In this document: positions 22,949 through 30,900 of the stretch, one piece after another
Position numbering within the stretch: position 1 is the stretch's first letter
Layout: each line of letters starts with the position of its first letter
Assembly: GCA_964614855.1 (NCBI GenBank)
Contig: CAZTMX010000010.1
Span: 1-31,720, forward strand
Reading direction: 5' to 3'
Origin: CAWJHE01 sp964614855
GTDB taxonomy: Bacteria > Chloroflexota > Anaerolineae > Anaerolineales > UBA4823
DNA: 31,720 nucleotides
Notes under the pieces: generated by a model
Databases searched by the model: none
Seen by the model: only the letters and a program-made list of their open reading frames with translations
Told to the model about the DNA's origin: nothing
Program-made: the position numbers and the translations under genes

Positions 22949-25879
22949 TTGAATAAAAACTCAATCAAGGCCAGTTATTTTGTCTTCCTGGTCAGCCTCA
23001 TCCTCATCCCCCCTTCCTGGTCGCCTGCTGGCACCCGCTCTACCCAGAACGAGGTTCTGTATCGCGCCTACCTTCCCCAGGTATCCGCAGTCTACAACTT
23101 CAATCATATACCGGCCATCTGGGCATATGCAGGCAGCCCTCCAGCGAGCGAGGTTGCCTTTTTCCGCTATGTCTTCACCACCCAACAAGATTATGATGAG
23201 GCGCGCCTGGAAATTTTTGCAGACACGCGCTATGAAGTCTGGTTGGACGGCAAGAAATTGGGACGAGGCCCGGCGCGCTTCCTGGCTCACTGGCGTGAGG
23301 TCGATCACTATTCAATGGATGGGCTCCCGGCAGGAGATCACCTGATTGCGGTATTGGTTCAATGGGCGCCGAATGCCCGCCGCGCCGAATCCACCTCACC
23401 ATTGCTGCAGGCCAGAATGTCCGGCTTTGCCGCCGCAGGCGCCGAACTTCTTGCCGAAACCGGTACGGATTGGCTGTGTCAGATCTCCAATGCCTGGCGT
23501 AACGACTCCGCTCCCATTGCACAATCCGGCTTGATCGGTCCGAGCGAATTATTGGATTTCCGCTTATTGGATCCTGGTTGGAACCTTCCAGGACCAATCA
23601 GCGGCGCCTGGCAACCAGCGGTTGTTGTGGATGCCAACCCAGCCTTCAGCACCTTGGCGCTGGTCTACCAGCCCCGCTCGATTGCTGCGCCAGCGGATGT
23701 GCCTGTATCCGCAAGCGTGTTTGAGTCCGGCAACCTGTCTCCCGGTTACAGCCTGGGCGAAATCCCAGCGGGCAGCCCAGTGCCGTACGACCTGTCATTC
23801 AATATTTCTGAACCGCTTGACTTCAGCATTGAAATCCTCAGCGCATCACTGCCAGCCTCCAACCTGGTTTTGATCAACCTATCCAGCCTTTCCTGGTCTG
23901 CCGCTGGAAGCCAGCGGCCAGATGTATACACCAGCACAGTCAGGTTATATCCGGGCTGGCAGCAACTGCGTTTTAACCAGATACCCGAATGGGGGATGAC
24001 CTTTAGCGTATCCCTGCCTGTTGCGAATTTCGCATCGTTTCCATTTTCTCAATCGCTACATGCCGGAAAACGCACCTTGCTGGCGCAAAATATTACCAAC
24101 CCTGGCAGCGTTGTTGCCGTCCCTGGTTCTCAAGGGCTGCAGATTGAATTTCTCACGACACCAGCTTACCTCGTGTTGGATCTGGGCCGCACGATCCACG
24201 GCCGGCTGGTAGCGGAAATTGAAGGACCAGCTGGGACTGTGGTCGATATCGGTTGGGATGAACGGCTGCAGGATGGGCATCGCCCCCTGCCCTACCCTGG
24301 CTCACTGTACACGGGTTGGAACCAGGTGGATTCGTGGATATTAGATGGGACAACCCGCAGCTTATCCACCCTGGATGCGCGTGCCGGGCGGTATGTATTG
24401 ATCGATGTATGGTGCCCCGAGAGCGAATGCGTACCCTCGGAACCCGGCAGCTTCTCTCAGAGTGTCCCCGTCAGGATAACCAATCTGCAGGTGCTGGAGG
24501 AGACATCGCTTTTGTCCCAGGCCGGAGATTTTTCTTCATCCGATCCGCAGCTTGACCGCATCTGGCAGGTAGGTGTGGACAGCCTGATACCCAACCTGAG
24601 CGACTCCTACACCGACACCCCCTGGCGCGAACGCGGCCATTGGCTGGGTGATGCGTATGTGCAAGAACACATCTTTCGCCTGGTATCCGCCAGTGACGAG
24701 ATCATGCGCCGTGAACTGCGCATGGTAGCCCAGGCCATGCAGATCGATCCTGCTCCGGGGATGGTGCCGCACAACGATGGGCTGCACATGCTGGATTACA
24801 GCATGCTGTGGCTGCACAGCCTGGCAGAATATGTACATTTGAGCGGGGATACTGCGCTTGCCGCCGAGCTTTATCCAACGGTCAAACGGTTGATGCAGCA
24901 CCTGGCGGCATACGAATCGGCACAGACCGGCTTGTTGGATTTGCCCAAGCTGCACTGGACACAAACGGCCTATATTGACTCCTGGTGCATCGACTGCCGC
25001 TATGGCCAATCCACTGCGCTCAATTCCATCTATTACGGCACGCTTACCTACGCCAGCACCCTGGCCGCCAGGCTAAACGATGCAGCAGCGGCAGCGACCT
25101 GGCAAGCAAAAGCCCAGATCGTAAAAACAAATATCCACGCCGTCCTGTTCCGGCCTGCGGAAGGACGTTACAGCACAACTTTGTACAACGGTGTCTTTAT
25201 CCCCGCCACACCTCATTCCCAGGCCTGGCCGTTGGCTTATGGCATCACGCCGCCAAGCGAGATTTCCAGGGTGACGGATTCGTTGATGGCGCTGCTCTCC
25301 ACAGACCCAACGCAACCCAATCTGCAGCCGTACGGGATGTTCTGGTTGTTAGAAGCCTTAGGGAAAAATGGTTACACCGATCTGGGTCTGGATGTGATCC
25401 GGCGTTATTATGGTTATCTATTGGATGCGGGGGCAACCACCTGGTGGGAGAGGTTTGACGCTCTGCCTTATCGCAGCTCCAGCCTTTCTCATGCCTGGGG
25501 CGGCGCACCCACCTGGTTCCTGACCACTTATGTGTTGGGACTGCAGCGCAGCAGCCCAGAATCGTATCTTCTCACTCCATCGTTCAGCGGCCTTCAAACC
25601 GCAGCGGGAACCCTGCCCCTTGCCGTTGGAACAGTGGAAGCCTCGTGGGAGCGTAGTGCGTGCGGGGGTTATCTTCTCAATGTAAATGCGCCGGTCAATA
25701 CCCGCGGCACACTCGTTCTGCCTGCGCCTGGTGCAGGCGACACACTGGTGATGGATGAGCGGGTTATCTGGACTAATGGGCAACCTGTGACAAACCAGGT
25801 TGCACAGTATCAAGAGACAATCTCTTTCCAGTTAACAAGCGGAGCGCACCGTTTCTCGCTGGCTGCAGCCTGTCCATGA
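22949..25879 (+). CDS. Exported GH78 alpha-L-rhamnosidase-like glycoside hydrolase
   Basis: A 976-residue secreted enzyme. Residues 1-27 are a signal peptide (SYFVFLVSLILIPPSWS region). The N-terminal half contains beta-sandwich domains, including VWLDGKKLGRGPARF (carbohydrate-binding type) and a later DLGRTIHGRLVAEIEGPAG stretch typical of the Bac_rhamnosid domain. The (alpha/alpha)6 catalytic domain runs from about 535 to 880, with DTPWRERGHWLGDA (likely acid Glu561) and TTWWERFDALP (likely base Glu834), followed by LSHAWGGAP. No membrane anchor follows. Start is TTG 22949; the ribosome site is weak. A YLPQV motif sits at 41-45. Likely target is rhamnose in this polymer or in a neighbour's (inference). 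Confidence 0.85.
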   Translation: MNKNSIKASYFVFLVSLILIPPSWSPAGTRSTQNEVLYRAYLPQVSAVYNFNHIPAIWAYAGSPPASEVAFFRYVFTTQQDYDEARLEIFADTRYEVWLDGKKLGRGPARFLAHWREVDHYSMDGLPAGDHLIAVLVQWAPNARRAESTSPLLQARMSGFAAAGAELLAETGTDWLCQISNAWRNDSAPIAQSGLIGPSELLDFRLLDPGWNLPGPISGAWQPAVVVDANPAFSTLALVYQPRSIAAPADVPVSASVFESGNLSPGYSLGEIPAGSPVPYDLSFNISEPLDFSIEILSASLPASNLVLINLSSLSWSAAGSQRPDVYTSTVRLYPGWQQLRFNQIPEWGMTFSVSLPVANFASFPFSQSLHAGKRTLLAQNITNPGSVVAVPGSQGLQIEFLTTPAYLVLDLGRTIHGRLVAEIEGPAGTVVDIGWDERLQDGHRPLPYPGSLYTGWNQVDSWILDGTTRSLSTLDARAGRYVLIDVWCPESECVPSEPGSFSQSVPVRITNLQVLEETSLLSQAGDFSSSDPQLDRIWQVGVDSLIPNLSDSYTDTPWRERGHWLGDAYVQEHIFRLVSASDEIMRRELRMVAQAMQIDPAPGMVPHNDGLHMLDYSMLWLHSLAEYVHLSGDTALAAELYPTVKRLMQHLAAYESAQTGLLDLPKLHWTQTAYIDSWCIDCRYGQSTALNSIYYGTLTYASTLAARLNDAAAAATWQAKAQIVKTNIHAVLFRPAEGRYSTTLYNGVFIPATPHSQAWPLAYGITPPSEISRVTDSLMALLSTDPTQPNLQPYGMFWLLEALGKNGYTDLGLDVIRRYYGYLLDAGATTWWERFDALPYRSSSLSHAWGGAPTWFLTTYVLGLQRSSPESYLLTPSFSGLQTAAGTLPLAVGTVEASWERSACGGYLLNVNAPVNTRGTLVLPAPGAGDTLVMDERVIWTNGQPVTNQVAQYQETISFQLTSGAHRFSLAAACP

Positions 25880-25931
25880 ACGCGCTGCTGATCGTGGACA
25901 CACCAGTGGGCGATTTTGTTTTTTTATCTTA

Positions 25932-25940
25932 TGGTAAAAT
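25932..25940 (+). promoter_or_regulatory. Candidate extended -10 promoter (TGGTAAAAT) before the GH-A gene
   Basis: TGG-TAAAAT has the TGn extension and a -10-like hexamer, in the AT-rich part of the 178-base gap 25880-26057. It follows a T-rich run at 25914-25925. No good -35 is present, as allowed for extended -10 promoters. The hydrolase ATG is 118 bases downstream, leaving a long leader. Confidence 0.4.
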
Positions 25941-26057
25941 GGCATATAAGTGCAGGTACTCAACTTCACTTGCTGGATCAAACGGGGGTCTTGCAAGTCC
26001 ACATCAAGGTTTATCTTGCATTTCCCTGATTATTTTGTAAGCGCCTGGAGAAGAGAA

Positions 26058-27557
26058 ATGCATCAGAAATCCAAAAACCCAATTAACTATCTTCTGTTGT
26101 TGTTCTTGCTGTCAGCCAGCCTGGTCTTCACACCCGCGCTTACACGTGCGCAACCTGGCAACTCAGAGCAGCAAGAGCCCCCAACATTATATCTACCCCT
26201 CGTCCATAGAGAGAACAACACATCCATCTTCGGTGTTGAAACCTGGAACCTAAACCACCCGTATACCGTGCCCATGGCCGAGAACGCCGATGTCAAGTGG
26301 CTGCGTAATTTCACCATCAATTGGGCTGAAATCGAGCCAGAACCAGGCACCTATCTTTGGAACAGTGAAACGGAAAGCGGATTGAAGAACGCGGCTGCCA
26401 GAGGATTGACCGTGGTCGCTATGGTGAAATATACCCCTCTCTGGGCGCAAAGGACAGAACCTTACTATTACGGTTATTACTGCGGTCCGGTAAAAGAAGA
26501 TGCGTTCGACGAATTTGCAGCCTTCCTGCAACAGGTGGTGCGCCGCTACAGTGTTTACCCTTACAACCTGAAATACATCGAAATCGGCAATGAGCCGGAC
26601 GTGGCGCCGATATACGATGTAGGCGATACTTACAGCGACTTCGGCTGTTGGGGAAATAAGTACGATGCATACTACGGCGGAGGATACTACGCCAAAATGC
26701 TGAAGGCGGTATACCCGGCCATCAAAGCCGTCGATCCCTCAGTGCAGGTGCTGATTGGAGGCTTGCTGCTGGCCAGAGACCCGACAACAGCATCCTATTT
26801 TACTGCACCCAGGTTTTTTGAAGGCATCCTGCGTGGAGGCGGCGGAAATTACTTTGATATCGTTTCCTTTCACAGCTTTCCCGCCTGGACCGAAGTCACA
26901 GGTATTAGCTACGAACAGTACCATCCAGACTGGCGCCACCGCGGCGGGATGATCGAAGGCAAGGTATCTGCGCTGCGGGAGATCATGGCAAGGTATGGGG
27001 TTAATAAACCCATCTTCCAAAGCGAAGCCGCGCTCAATTGTTATTATGACAATAAGACAGGCACAGATTTTTGTGCTGATCCAGTACAAATGGCCAAGTA
27101 TAACGAGGCCATGGCGGATTATCTTGTTGAACTCTATGTGCGCAACTGGGCCAGGGGTCTGATCGGCACCAACTGGTACACCATCGACTACGACGGCTTC
27201 AAACACTCCGGCTTGTTGTTTAGCGACGGCACAGGCAAACCGGCTTATCATGCGCTCGTTTTTCTGCGCAGCTTACTTAAAGATGCCAGCTACAGCAGCC
27301 AGATCCCCATCGGTGCTTATGATCCAACGCTCCTGAGAGCCTACGAATTCAAGACTTATGCAAAACGCATCTGGGCGATCTGGATCGTGGATATGTGTCC
27401 AGAAGATCAAATATGCGTGGAATTAGACAACGCTGCGATCACGCTACCCCAAGGCTGGTTGAGGGTGATGGACAAGTACGGCAACACCATTGAACCAGTT
27501 AATGGAACCATCCTCTTACAGAACGCCAGCCCAGTTTATCTGGAACTTGAACCCTGA
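26058..27557 (+). CDS. Exported clan GH-A glycoside hydrolase (GH5/GH39-like)
   Basis: A 499-residue secreted enzyme. The signal peptide is residues 1-31 (YLLLLFLLSASLVF core, cleavage near TRAQ). After YLPLV at 45-49, a TIM barrel begins at about 58: VKWLRNFTINWAEIEPEPG, the acid/base Glu180 in IEIGNEPD, and the likely nucleophile Glu324 in PIFQSEA, the usual layout of clan GH-A. ATG 26058 with GGAG at 26047-26050 is preferred over the in-frame 25950 start, which would put 36 residues ahead of the signal peptide. Specificity is unknown. A terminator-like hairpin lies 30 bases after the stop. Confidence 0.83.
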   Translation: MHQKSKNPINYLLLLFLLSASLVFTPALTRAQPGNSEQQEPPTLYLPLVHRENNTSIFGVETWNLNHPYTVPMAENADVKWLRNFTINWAEIEPEPGTYLWNSETESGLKNAAARGLTVVAMVKYTPLWAQRTEPYYYGYYCGPVKEDAFDEFAAFLQQVVRRYSVYPYNLKYIEIGNEPDVAPIYDVGDTYSDFGCWGNKYDAYYGGGYYAKMLKAVYPAIKAVDPSVQVLIGGLLLARDPTTASYFTAPRFFEGILRGGGGNYFDIVSFHSFPAWTEVTGISYEQYHPDWRHRGGMIEGKVSALREIMARYGVNKPIFQSEAALNCYYDNKTGTDFCADPVQMAKYNEAMADYLVELYVRNWARGLIGTNWYTIDYDGFKHSGLLFSDGTGKPAYHALVFLRSLLKDASYSSQIPIGAYDPTLLRAYEFKTYAKRIWAIWIVDMCPEDQICVELDNAAITLPQGWLRVMDKYGNTIEPVNGTILLQNASPVYLELEP

Positions 27558-27587
27558 GACATCATTAAAGCAGCACCTTGCATAAAG

Positions 27588-27618
27588 AATTGCCTGTGAT
27601 CCCAATACACAGGCAATT
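27588..27618 (+). terminator. Rho-independent-like terminator after the GH-A gene
   Basis: A perfect 11-base inverted repeat, AATTGCCTGTG (27588-27598) and CACAGGCAATT (27608-27618), with a 9-base loop; a G-T pair can extend it. Only a broken T-rich tail (TTTCTGGGTTTT) follows, so efficiency is uncertain. Confidence 0.65.
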
Positions 27619-27691
27619 TCTGGGTTTTCACCACCTGCCCCAAAATGCATCATTCTCACAGCGTAGGAAGGTGAAAAATCATTCACTCAAA

Positions 27692-29164
27692 ATGCCAAAG
27701 TTTCCCCTTATCCAAATCAACCTGGATGACCACCCTCGCCTCAAAGCATGGAGCAGGTTCTGGCCGCTTGCTTACCTCGCTGCAGTGACCGCCATCATCC
27801 TTTCCATGCTTTCGAATTGGGCATATGACGATCCATTCATCACCTACCGCTACGCAGTAAACTTAGCCCGGGGGGATGGGTTTGTGTACAACCCGGGCGA
27901 ACAGGTGCTGGGCACCACCACACCACTGTTCACCATCCTCCTTTCGATACTATTCAAGTTTGGTTTTAAACCGCACCCCAGCGCGGTTGTGCTTGGCGCG
28001 CTAAGCCTTGGAGCTGGCGCATTTTTTTTCTGGCAGTTGGCACGGTCCTGGGGCTCGCCGCTTACCGGTTGGACAGGTTTACTGCTTTACCCTACATTTC
28101 CCCTGCTGCTCAACACAATCAGTTCAGAGACCCCCATTTACCTGGCACTGGGTCTGGCTGCCTTTGCCTTCTATGCACGTGAACACTACTCGCTGTCAGC
28201 CCTGGCTGCAGCCCTGGCATGCCTGGCTCGTCCTGAGGGCTTTCTCATCCCCATCATCCTGGCGGTACATTATTCCCTGACCCAGAAAAAACCCTTTCCG
28301 TGGAAAGCCGCCGCATTTTTTGCGCTGGTTACCCTGCCGTGGATAATCTTTGCCTGGCTTTATTTTGGCTCCCCTCTGCCAACCACTTTTTTTGCCAAGG
28401 TGAGCCAGGGCAGCATGACGGTTAGCCAGCGCTTCTTGCCGGGTCTTCTCTCTTTCTTGGGTGCATCTCTTAACGAATGGAGCTGGCAGATCAGGCTGCT
28501 TGTCGCCTTCATTGGACTATTGGGTCTTCATAAGTTAGACAAACGCTGGGGCTTATTTCTGGCATGGCCGGCTCTTTACTTCACCAGTTATGTTCTCCTG
28601 GGTGTTACCTCCTATTCCTGGTATTATGCACCGCTGATCCCCGGTGGGCTGGTGGTAATCGCTTCAGGGGTAGCAACCATTCAGCGCTTATTTCGCTCAA
28701 TAGGTCGAGCGCCAACATGGCTGTCCGGTCTGGCTGTTTTGGGGGTTTTCGGCTTGCTCATCGCAGCCAACGCATACAACCTGCTGCTACTCCGTCAAGA
28801 GAACGATGCGCGCCTGGAGATTTACCGGGATGCAGGATTATGGCTAAAAAAGCATACACCCGTTGGCGCAACGGTCGGTACATTGGAAGTTGGTATCATA
28901 GGTTTTGTATCCGACCGGACGATGTTTGATTTTCCCGGGTTGCTGCATCCTGAAATCGCCAGGCATTTGACCGGTGCAGAGGACTTTGAAAAGGGCGCCC
29001 TGTTTGTGTTTGACGCCTACCATCCCGATTACCTGGTTCTGCACCAGGGTTTTTATCCGCAACTTGAAGCACAGCTGGACGAGGCAGGTTGCCGCTTTCG
29101 TTCCAGGTTTAAAGGCAAGAAATACGATTACAAAGCAAACCTGGTAATTTATAGCTGCCGGTAA
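27692..29164 (+). CDS. Integral membrane glycosyltransferase of GT-C type
   Basis: A 490-residue multi-pass protein from ATG 27692. The first membrane helix (PLAYLAAVTAIILSMLS) is followed by YDDPFITYRYAVNLARGDG, whose Asp46-Asp47 pair is in the first external loop where GT-C enzymes keep catalytic acids; the layout resembles AftB-like arabinosyl/mannosyl transferases. About ten membrane segments and a 120-residue soluble tail follow. The frame opens earlier, at TTG 27578, but that segment contains the hairpin at 27588-27618, so a later start (GTG 27671 or ATG 27692) is more likely. It is followed by a candidate promoter and the rhamnose genes. Confidence 0.7.
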   Translation: MPKFPLIQINLDDHPRLKAWSRFWPLAYLAAVTAIILSMLSNWAYDDPFITYRYAVNLARGDGFVYNPGEQVLGTTTPLFTILLSILFKFGFKPHPSAVVLGALSLGAGAFFFWQLARSWGSPLTGWTGLLLYPTFPLLLNTISSETPIYLALGLAAFAFYAREHYSLSALAAALACLARPEGFLIPIILAVHYSLTQKKPFPWKAAAFFALVTLPWIIFAWLYFGSPLPTTFFAKVSQGSMTVSQRFLPGLLSFLGASLNEWSWQIRLLVAFIGLLGLHKLDKRWGLFLAWPALYFTSYVLLGVTSYSWYYAPLIPGGLVVIASGVATIQRLFRSIGRAPTWLSGLAVLGVFGLLIAANAYNLLLLRQENDARLEIYRDAGLWLKKHTPVGATVGTLEVGIIGFVSDRTMFDFPGLLHPEIARHLTGAEDFEKGALFVFDAYHPDYLVLHQGFYPQLEAQLDEAGCRFRSRFKGKKYDYKANLVIYSCR

Positions 29165-29176
29165 CCCTCTGCTTAC

Positions 29177-29185
29177 TGGTAGAAT
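29177..29185 (+). promoter_or_regulatory. Candidate extended -10 promoter (TGGTAGAAT) before rfbC
   Basis: TGG-TAGAAT lies in the 75-base gap 29165-29239, 54 bases before ATG 29240. It shares GGTANAAT with the boxes at 21203 and 25933. No clear -35 box is seen. It could drive rfbC, rfbB and rfbA. Confidence 0.4.
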
Positions 29186-29239
29186 ATAACAAAAAGACCC
29201 ATCTAACTTCATCGTTTAATCCACAAACAGGTAAAGTCC

Positions 29240-29788
29240 ATGCAATTTACACCCACAACTATCCCCGATGTCATCCTGATCGAGCCGCGTGTTTTTGGTG
29301 ATGCGCGCGGGTTTTTCTGCGAAACCTATCAGAAAGAACAGTTTTCTGCAGCCGGTATTGCGGCGGATTTTGTACAAGACAACCATTCGGGGTCGCACCA
29401 GGGTACGCTGCGGGGTTTGCATTACCAGCTCCAACAGGCGCAAGGAAAGCTGGTGCGCGCCGTTATCGGTGAAGTCTTTGACGTGGCAGTAGATTTGCGC
29501 CGCAACTCACCCACCTTCGGCGAATGGGTGGCGGTGATCCTATCCAGCGAGAACAAGCGTATGCTGTGGATACCGCCTGGCTTTGCCCACGGTGTGTATG
29601 TTCTGAGTGAGTGGGCGGAGATACTCTACAAAGCTAGCGATTATTATGCCCCGCAATTTGAGCGCACCTTGCTCTGGAATGACCCGCAGATTGGCATAAA
29701 CTGGCCTGTGCCAGCCGAAAGCCTGCCCATTTTGTCCGCAAAAGACAGCCAGGGGAAATTACTCAGCCAGGCTGAGCTTTACGATTAA
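29240..29788 (+). CDS. rfbC: dTDP-4-dehydrorhamnose 3,5-epimerase
   Basis: A 182-residue RmlC of standard length. DARGFFCETYQ (21-31), the catalytic-base region LRGLHYQ with His61, WIPPGFAHGVYVLSE (110-124) and LYKASDYYAP (129-138) with the catalytic tyrosine region are all present. It epimerises dTDP-4-keto-6-deoxyglucose at C3 and C5 in the dTDP-L-rhamnose pathway. It precedes rfbB by 16 bases. Confidence 0.95.
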   Translation: MQFTPTTIPDVILIEPRVFGDARGFFCETYQKEQFSAAGIAADFVQDNHSGSHQGTLRGLHYQLQQAQGKLVRAVIGEVFDVAVDLRRNSPTFGEWVAVILSSENKRMLWIPPGFAHGVYVLSEWAEILYKASDYYAPQFERTLLWNDPQIGINWPVPAESLPILSAKDSQGKLLSQAELYD

Positions 29789-29804
29789 GAAAAAGGTTGA
29801 GAAA

Positions 29805-30896
29805 ATGAACAATATCCTTGTCACCGGTGGAGCTGGTTTCATTGGCTCAAATTTTATCCATTATCTGCAAAAAACCAACCCGCAGGTCAGGATTGTCAAC
29901 CTGGATGCGCTGACCTATGCCGGATCGCTGGAAAATTTAAAGGAACTGCCCTACCCTGAGCAGCACATCTTTGTGCACGGCGATATTTGTGATCCGGCTC
30001 TCGTGGAAGAGGTTTTGCATAAATACACAATCGACACCATCGCTCACTTTGCAGCAGAGACACATGTGGACCGCTCGATCACGGGTCCAGCCCAGTTTAT
30101 CCAGACCAATATCATCGGTACATTTACACTCCTGGAGGCAGCTCGAAACTTCTGGCTGGAAGAAAAGGGCATCGAAGGGAAATTCCATTTTCACCATGTC
30201 TCCACCGATGAAGTGTTTGGCTCATTAGAACCAGAAGACCCGCCCTTTAGTGAGAGCACGCCGTACACCCCCAATTCCCCTTACGCTGCATCCAAGGCAG
30301 CCAGCGATCACCTGGTGCGCGCCTATGCCCATACCTACGGCTTGCCTGTCAGCATCACCAACTGTTCCAACAATTACGGACCGCGCCAGTTCCCCGAAAA
30401 ATTGATCCCGCTGATGATTCTGAACGCCGTAAACGGCCAGCCTCTGCCAGTCTACGGCGATGGGCGGCAGATTCGCGACTGGTTGTATGTGGAAGACCAC
30501 TGCGAAGCCATCTTGCACGTCATCCAACAGGGCAAACCCGGCGAGACCTATGCAGTGGGCGGTGAGAACCAGCCCACAAATCTTACCGTGATCCACACCA
30601 TCTGCGATATCCTGGATGAGCTCCAGCCAGGCTCAGCTCATACCCCTCATATCCAGCTGATTAAACATGTCACAGACCGCCCGGGGCACGACCGGCGGTA
30701 TGCCATGAATATCCAAAAAATCAAGCGAGACCTTGGCTGGCAGCCAAAACAATCTTTGAACGATGGGTTGTTGAAAACTGCCCAATGGTATCTAGACCAC
30801 CCTGAATGGTTGCAGACGATTCGCCAGCAACAGGATTACCAGAAATGGATGGCGCAGAATTACCTCCAGCGACCTGCTGCGAAAAGAGAGGAATAG
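29805..30896 (+). CDS. rfbB: dTDP-glucose 4,6-dehydratase
   Basis: A 363-residue extended SDR. NAD binds at TGGAGFIGSN (7-16); active-site residues are in STDEVFG (Thr134, Asp135, Glu136) and YAASK (Tyr160, Lys164). HVDRSITGP and NNYGPRQFPEKLIPL are RmlB hallmarks. It converts dTDP-glucose to dTDP-4-keto-6-deoxyglucose, feeding rfbC. Its TAG stop is 4 bases before the rfbA start. Confidence 0.96.
   Translation: MNNILVTGGAGFIGSNFIHYLQKTNPQVRIVNLDALTYAGSLENLKELPYPEQHIFVHGDICDPALVEEVLHKYTIDTIAHFAAETHVDRSITGPAQFIQTNIIGTFTLLEAARNFWLEEKGIEGKFHFHHVSTDEVFGSLEPEDPPFSESTPYTPNSPYAASKAASDHLVRAYAHTYGLPVSITNCSNNYGPRQFPEKLIPLMILNAVNGQPLPVYGDGRQIRDWLYVEDHCEAILHVIQQGKPGETYAVGGENQPTNLTVIHTICDILDELQPGSAHTPHIQLIKHVTDRPGHDRRYAMNIQKIKRDLGWQPKQSLNDGLLKTAQWYLDHPEWLQTIRQQQDYQKWMAQNYLQRPAAKREE
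30886..30892 (+). promoter_or_regulatory. Ribosome binding site of rfbA
   Basis: GAGAGGA within the end of rfbB, 8 bases before ATG 30901, supports translation from 30901. Confidence 0.7.
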
Positions 30897-30900
30897 AGAT

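Noticed and set aside
25914..25925. T-rich run after the GH78 gene as a terminator
   Set aside because: No convincing stem of adequate length lies directly before it.
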